Positions 34,653 through 39,016 of a DNA stretch of 39,016 nucleotides are shown in pieces. The number at the start of each line of letters is the position of its first letter. Positions within the stretch are counted from its first letter, which is position 1. Origin of the DNA: Comamonas odontotermitis (lineage in GTDB: Bacteria > Pseudomonadota > Gammaproteobacteria > Burkholderiales > Burkholderiaceae_C); the NCBI RefSeq assembly GCF_014207855.1, contig NZ_JACHKZ010000034.1, forward strand, positions 1-39,016. The letters are read 5' to 3'. The notes under the pieces were generated by a model that saw only the letters and a program-made list of their open reading frames with translations, was not told where the DNA came from and made no database searches. A program made the position numbers and the translations under genes.

Positions 34653-35146
34653 GCTGAAAACCCTTGGACAATGGATGCGCCAGTGGCGGTGTTCGCTTGC
34701 AGCGTCACACGCCTTTCTGATTCATCGATCGCTTCAATACTGATAGCTACATCTGCAATAGGGGTTACCGCTGCAGCCTTTTCCGGCCATTCTGCCACTT
34801 TCAGGCCAGGGCTTGCAAAAATATCGCGAAAGCCCGCATCTTCCCACTCGCGGGGATCGTCGAACCGGTAGAAGTCGAAGTGAGAGATGGGAAAATCTGC
34901 GCCCTCATGCGGCTCCACGACGGCATAGGTCGGGCTTTTGATGCGGCCCTGTACCCCGAGCGCGCGCAGCAGGTGGCGCACCAGGGTGGTTTTGCCTGCG
35001 CCCAAGTCACCGTGCAAGGTGATATAGGCGTTCGCAAGGGCTGGCTGCGCAGCCAGCACCTGGGCAAAGGCTGCGGTATCGGATTCGTCATGCCAGACAC
35101 ATGCATGGCTGGGATAGCGAGGGCTGGCGGTGGTGTCGGTGCTCAT
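34649..35146 (-). CDS. tsaE: tRNA t6A biosynthesis ATPase TsaE
   Basis: TsaE is the small P-loop ATPase of the TsaBDE complex that makes N6-threonylcarbamoyl-adenosine at A37. The 165-aa product has Walker A GDLGAGKTTLVRHLLR (from 46), the switch segment KSPTYAVVEPHE, HFDFYRFDDPREWEDAG and the AEWPEKA motif. Its TGA overlaps the GTG start of amiC, so the two are coupled. queG is divergent 147 bases away. One of the dispersed TGATAGCT motifs lies inside its coding sequence. Confidence 0.95.
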   Translation of the reverse strand: MSTDTTASPRYPSHACVWHDESDTAAFAQVLAAQPALANAYITLHGDLGAGKTTLVRHLLRALGVQGRIKSPTYAVVEPHEGADFPISHFDFYRFDDPREWEDAGFRDIFASPGLKVAEWPEKAAAVTPIADVAISIEAIDESERRVTLQANTATGASIVQGFSA

Positions 35147-35293
35147 GCTGGCGATCCAATGGTTTGAAATTTTTTACAATGATGACCCATGGAAACCAGG
35201 ACTTGCGCAAAAAAAGATGCACAACAGGCATCTTCCTCCGTGAAATGTCTTGCTTGATGTGAATTTGCGTCCATTGTGGAAATTTGGGAAGTC

Positions 35294-36370
35294 ATGGAAC
35301 AGGCCAATCAACAGCTGCTGCAGCAGATCGACGGGTGGGCGCGCGAGCTGGGATTCTCCCAAATCGGCGTGGCCGGCGTGGATTTGTCGGCGGCTGAACC
35401 CGGATTGATGCAGTGGTTGCAAAAAGGTTTCCATGGCGAGATGGCATACATGGCCACGCATGGGTTAAAGCGCGCCCGCCCGGCCGAGCTGGTGCCCGGC
35501 ACCGTCAGCGTCATCACCGCGCGCATGGATTATCTGCCGCAAGACACGCCCGATGGCTGGCAACAGATTGAATGGCAACGCCAGGCCCGCCCTGGCGAGG
35601 GCGTGGTGAGCATCTATGCCCGGGGGCGCGATTACCACAAGGTGCTGCGCAACCGCCTGCAGAAGCTGGCCGAGCGCATCGATGCGGCTGTGGGTGCCAT
35701 GCAGCACCGCGCCTTTACCGATTCTGCCCCCGTGCTGGAGGCGGAGCTTGCCAGCCGCAGCGGCCAGGGCTGGCGTGGCAAGCACACCCTGGTGCTGAGC
35801 CGCGACGCCGGGTCGATGTTCTTTCTGGGCGAAATCTTTGTCGATCTGGCGCTGCCGCCCACCGAGGCGGTGACTGCGCATTGCGGGCAGTGCAGCGCCT
35901 GTATCGATGCCTGCCCGACCGGGGCCATCGTGGAGCCGCATTCGGTCGATGCGCGCCGCTGCATCTCGTACCTGACGATCGAGCTGCATGGCGCTATCCC
36001 CGAGGAGTTTCGCGCGCCCATCGGAAACCGCATCTACGGCTGTGACGACTGCCAGCTGGCCTGTCCGTGGAACAAATTCGCCCAGCGCGCCAGCCTTCCT
36101 GATTTTGATGCCCGTGGTGCATTGCTCGACCAGCAGCTGCCGCACCTGTTTGCCTGGGACGAGGCCACGTTTCTGCGCATTACCGAAGGCAGCCCCATCC
36201 GCCGCATTGGCCACGAGCGCTGGCTACGCAATGTCGCAGTGGCCCTGGGCAATGCCTGGCGTGCGACCGGCGATGCCGCTTATGCGCAGGCGCTGGCTGC
36301 GCGCGCCGACGACGCCAGTGCCCTGGTCCGTGAGCATGTGGCCTGGGGCTTAGGCCAGAACAACGCATAG
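35294..36370 (+). CDS. queG: Epoxyqueuosine reductase QueG
   Basis: QueG reduces epoxyqueuosine to queuosine in tRNA, using cobalamin and two [4Fe-4S] clusters. The 358-aa protein has the conserved YARGRDYHKVLRNRL and FTDSAPVLE segments (catalytic Asp near 143). The first cluster motif is CGQCSACIDACPTGA (Cys 197, 200, 203, 207), then CISY (223), and the second cluster is CDDCQLACPWN (250, 253, 257). ATG 35294 follows GGGAAG; an in-frame GTG at 35276 is less likely. The divergent queG | tsaE-amiC order supports assignment to Betaproteobacteria. Confidence 0.95.
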   Translation: MEQANQQLLQQIDGWARELGFSQIGVAGVDLSAAEPGLMQWLQKGFHGEMAYMATHGLKRARPAELVPGTVSVITARMDYLPQDTPDGWQQIEWQRQARPGEGVVSIYARGRDYHKVLRNRLQKLAERIDAAVGAMQHRAFTDSAPVLEAELASRSGQGWRGKHTLVLSRDAGSMFFLGEIFVDLALPPTEAVTAHCGQCSACIDACPTGAIVEPHSVDARRCISYLTIELHGAIPEEFRAPIGNRIYGCDDCQLACPWNKFAQRASLPDFDARGALLDQQLPHLFAWDEATFLRITEGSPIRRIGHERWLRNVAVALGNAWRATGDAAYAQALAARADDASALVREHVAWGLGQNNA

Positions 36371-36504
36371 CGGTCACCAGGAAAGCGCCTGCCGGGGTCT
36401 GAATGCAGTCTGGCGTGATCCGCTGCGAGAGCTTTTTGAGCTTATCCATACGCTCAATTGCCCTGAAGGGCGCAGGGTGCAAATGTCTGGGCTTTCTTCG
36501 GTTT

Positions 36505-37350
36505 CTAGAATTCCAGGCAGTCAATCAAACGCGTGTTGCCCAGGCGCGCAGCGCCAATTGCTACCAACGGAACCTCCCGCATCCCCTCTTGCGGAGGAAG
36601 CAAGTTCTCTCGCATGCGAACGGTCAGGTAGTCCGGCATCCAGCCCTTGTCACGCAGCGCTTCGATGGCCGCCGCTTCCAGCTCAGCGAGTGGCCGCTGG
36701 TTAATACAGGTTTCGCACGCAAGCTCTTGCAGCGCATTGGAGAGTTCGACCGCTTTTTGGCGCTCCTGCACGCTCAAGTACCCGTTTCGAGAACTCAGCG
36801 CCAGTCCATCATGGGCACGTGCGGTATCTACACCGATGATCTGAATCGGCAGGGCGAACTGCTGAACCATGCGGCGAATCACCGCCAACTGCTGGTAGTC
36901 CTTCTTGCCAAATACCGCGACTCCACCTCCTGTGGTTGCGAAAACACAGGAAAACAACTTCATCACCACGGTACAAACGCCCGTGAAAAAGCCGGGGCGG
37001 AACTCGCCCTCCAGGATATTGGCAATCAATGGATCGGGCACCACCTTGAACACCTGAGGTTCGGGGTAGAGAGCCTGCTCGCGTGGGGCAAAGAGCACAT
37101 CGCAACCGGCGGCTTCCAGCTTTGCGCAGTCGGCTTTCCAGGTGCGTGGATAGCTGTCGAAATCCTCATGCGGTAGGAACTGCAGCCGGTTCACAAAAAT
37201 GCTTGCTACCGAGATATCGCCACGCGCGCGCGCGGTCCGAACCAGCGAAAGGTGGCCATCATGCAGGTTGCCCATCGTGGGCACAAATGCGGGCCTGCCT
37301 CTTTGATCAAGGGCTGCGCGAAGCTCAGCGATGGTGCGTGTGATTTGCAC
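36505..37350 (-). CDS. panC: Pantoate-beta-alanine ligase PanC
   Basis: PanC joins pantoate and beta-alanine with ATP to make pantothenate. The 281-aa protein has the nucleotidyl-transferase motif HDGH (30-33) in VPTMGNLHDGHLSL, the NRLQFLPHEDFDSYPRT segment, RPGFFTGVCTVVMKLF, VAVFGKKDYQQL, and the LALSSRNGYLS motif that replaces KMSKS. A Gly-rich insertion (ATTGGG) sits before the AVFGKKD strand. The start is GTG 37350, with AGGAG about eight bases upstream. panB, often adjacent elsewhere, is not in the window. Confidence 0.94.
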   Translation of the reverse strand: MQITRTIAELRAALDQRGRPAFVPTMGNLHDGHLSLVRTARARGDISVASIFVNRLQFLPHEDFDSYPRTWKADCAKLEAAGCDVLFAPREQALYPEPQVFKVVPDPLIANILEGEFRPGFFTGVCTVVMKLFSCVFATTGGGVAVFGKKDYQQLAVIRRMVQQFALPIQIIGVDTARAHDGLALSSRNGYLSVQERQKAVELSNALQELACETCINQRPLAELEAAAIEALRDKGWMPDYLTVRMRENLLPPQEGMREVPLVAIGAARLGNTRLIDCLEF

Positions 37351-37795
37351 GTTGGTAGCTCCTAAAGAATCTCTGTTACTGATGGAGAGTTATTGAAAAT
37401 CACCAGGCATGGGCTGCATCGTCCGGAAACTCTCCCTTTTTACCGCTCGCACGCAGGCTCAATGGCGCCCATGACAAATCCCGAGTCCCCCATGAATTTG
37501 CGTACAAGTCCAGGAGTCCTGCCGAAGTGAATCCCGATACCAGTGGTTTTAGGGCATTGCAGCGGTTGCGCCAGGTGCGCCATGCGCGATGGGTTGGGTG
37601 GCTTTCGTTGAGGCATGGGTCAAGCGTGCGAAATTGTGCAGGAAGGAGCACTGTTCGTGAAGTCGGCAAAGGTGGGTGCTGCCTGCCTGTTTCAGGGCCT
37701 GCGCTGCATCGGAATGTTCTGCAACGCACAGGGCGATCCTCCGTTGGCGGTAGGCTATCACCGCTATATCTCATGCAACGGTGCCCCTAGTGAGC
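37351..37795. other. Intergenic region, no gene seen
   Basis: There are 445 bases between the panC start and the end of the carboxypeptidase fragment. Overlapping open frames exist on both strands, but none has a ribosome site, signal peptide or recognisable domain. I saw no tRNA or clear terminator. The panC promoter must lie within the first part. Confidence 0.55.
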
Positions 37796-38928
37796 TCAGG
37801 GCTTGCCAGGGGCGACCGAGCCGCCGCTGGCCCTGCGGCGCTGGAAGCGCACGATGATCCAGCCAATGAGCCCGGAGGCGAGCAGCAACGCCAAGGGCTG
37901 ATTGACAGGAATGTTTGACACAGACTGTGGGGGGGCGGCTGTCGGCGCTGCCACAACGACCGGGTCTACGATGGCCCCATTCAGCGCGCCATCTTCATCC
38001 AGAGGCCCTCCGTCGGTGATGGCGTAGCTGACCGTATTGCCAACGATCACCGCGGAAGGAATTTCGACAGCTTCCTTCTGCCCTTTGGCGTTCTGGGTGA
38101 TCTTGAGCAGTTTGGCGCCTGCTGGCACCGCCGCAGGCAGCGACAAGGTGACTTTCGCTGTCAAGCCCGTCTTGCTGCAGTTGTTCAGTGTGAAGGATAC
38201 GAGGCCCGTGGCAGCGCTCATTCCGGCAGGCAGCACATCACGAGGCGCTGCGCCAAGTGATGACAGCACTCCGGTGCAGCGGGCGGTGGCGGTCACGTTC
38301 AGCCTGACGTCCGGCACACCCGTCTCCTGCGAGGTCAATTGCGTATCGATCAGCACCACATCGTGTTCGGCAGGCGCCGCCGCCTTGACATGCAAGAACG
38401 CAGCAGACACAGAGCCGACCTGCCCGTTTTCGGTGGTACCTTGCACATAGACAAGGTGGCGCCCCGCAGCCAGACCTGTCGTGTCAATGCTGCCTGATGC
38501 AACTTTTGTGGCATTCTCAAAGCCGGCCTGAGCCTTGTTGGATGCTGACAGCGTAAGCGGTATGCCCTTTGCGCCAGGCTCCCACGGCAGCTTGTCCACG
38601 TACGCTGTGGCAGCCGTAACATTTTTGACGACAGGAACTGGTGGCGCGGGGATGCTGGACTGCCCAGGCTTGGAGTAGAGGTAGCGGTTGTCATCGACCA
38701 GGGCGGTAATCGCAGCCGCCGCGCCTACCGTGATTTCGTCGGCAGCAATCTTTACTTCGACCGTATCAGGCCCTTTGGGCAGCTGATAGGGCCGGTGCAG
38801 CACACGGCTGAGGTAGTGAAGGCCGTTGAAGTTATCAGGGTAGACCTGTTTGTTGAAGTTGGTGCAGCTCTCGTAGAACGAGCGCCCCATCTCCACTAAA
38901 TAGGAGGGAGCACCCAGATAGCCATAAA
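37796..38928 (-). pseudogene. M14 zinc carboxypeptidase, 3' part, interrupted by an IS element
   Basis: This minus-strand frame lacks its own start. The frame continues through the IS end, so it has been cut. The remaining about 377 residues begin YGYLGAPSYLVEMGRSF, which resembles the strand carrying the catalytic Glu of M14 metallocarboxypeptidases. The segment LHYLSRVLHRPYQLPKGP and an accessory beta-domain seen in secreted proteobacterial M14 enzymes (DTTGLAAGRHLVYVQG) follow. The C-terminus has an IPVNQPLALLLASGLIGW helix and an RRR tail, like IPTL-CTERM-type surface anchors. The zinc-ligand HxxE part must lie beyond the IS or be lost. As it stands the gene should be inactive. Confidence 0.7.
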
Positions 38929-39016
38929 GGCTTTGTTGCACAAATCCGGGCCGCAGCGGTAGTAGGCTCGGATGATGAGTGAGACGAACTGGGGTCGGCG
39001 CAAGTACCGCACCACA
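38929..39016 (+). mobile_element. IS5-family (IS903-like) insertion sequence, left end only
   Basis: The terminal inverted repeat GGCTTTGTTGCACAAATC (38929-38946) differs from the IS903 end GGCTTTGTTGAATAAATC at only three central bases. The element continues past the right edge, so the other end and the target duplication cannot be seen. It enters the M14 carboxypeptidase gene. Confidence 0.75.
38972..39016 (+). CDS. IS5-family transposase, N-terminal 15 residues
   Basis: The frame from ATG 38972 reads MMSETNWGRRKYRTT and stays open to the window edge. It starts 26 bases inside the terminal repeat, as expected for this IS group, and the RRKYRTT stretch resembles N-termini of IS903-type DDE transposases (Arg/Lys then YRTTNW). 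ATG 38975 is an equal alternative start. The call depends mostly on the adjacent terminal repeat. Confidence 0.6.
   Translation, partial: MMSETNWGRRKYRTT

Noticed and set aside
32889..34871. 660-codon open frame antisense to amiC and its linker
   Set aside because: It arises from the Ala/Pro-rich linker read backwards (Gly/Arg runs). The amidase motifs on the minus strand are clear.
37400..37790. Genes between panC and the carboxypeptidase fragment
   Set aside because: Competing open frames on both strands lack start signals, consistent composition and recognisable families.

Overview
The window is high-GC chromosomal DNA of a betaproteobacterium, most likely of the Comamonadaceae (Comamonas/Acidovorax/Delftia type). 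This rests on the protein sequences of the housekeeping genes, the queG | tsaE-amiC and mutL neighbourhood, Bug-type periplasmic receptors, a proteasome-like peptidase beside mutS, and short dispersed GCTATCAA-type motifs. I found no tRNA, rRNA or CRISPR array.

Layout. (1) 1-1259: the 5' part of a secreted repeat-type surface protein gene that runs off the left edge. (2) 1.8-3.9 kb: a small hypothetical gene, an orphan ABC ATPase and uppP. (3) 4.1-8.2 kb: a catabolic cluster of a cupin dioxygenase-like protein, two SDR oxidoreductases, an orphan Bug receptor and an IclR regulator, with operator-like repeats upstream and a 16-nt tandem array at one start codon. (4) 8.3-11.8 kb: mutS, whose stop codon overlaps the start of a proteasome-type (Anbu-like) peptidase gene. 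(5) 11.8-14.9 kb: an accessory island of locally low GC. It holds a phage spanin remnant, a small orphan gene and a three-gene minus-strand cassette: a secreted transglutaminase-like protein, a secreted miniature RHS-core protein with a Cys-rich tail, and a small membrane-anchored protein. The island is bracketed by a 29-bp imperfect direct repeat (26/29), one copy of which is codons 15-24 of mutS. (6) 15-24.2 kb: suhB, trmJ, cysE, an HxlR regulator divergent from an MFS exporter, miaA, an M48 protease and gdhA. (7) 24.7-29.8 kb: a MarR-controlled tripartite efflux operon (MarR, lipoprotein outer-membrane factor, EmrA, EmrB) with two palindromes in its promoter. (8) 29.9-37.4 kb: mutL, a DedA protein, amiC-tsaE, queG and panC. 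(9) 37.8-39.0 kb: the 3' part of a secreted M14 zinc carboxypeptidase gene, cut by the end of an IS5-family (IS903-like) element that continues past the right edge.

The most interesting region is 11.7-14.9 kb. It looks like an element that entered the 5' end of the mismatch-repair gene mutS and now supplies its start codon and upstream region. It also carries a compact secreted RHS/transglutaminase-like cassette with the layout of an effector and immunity module. mutL, 18 kb away, keeps the endonuclease-type metal motif.
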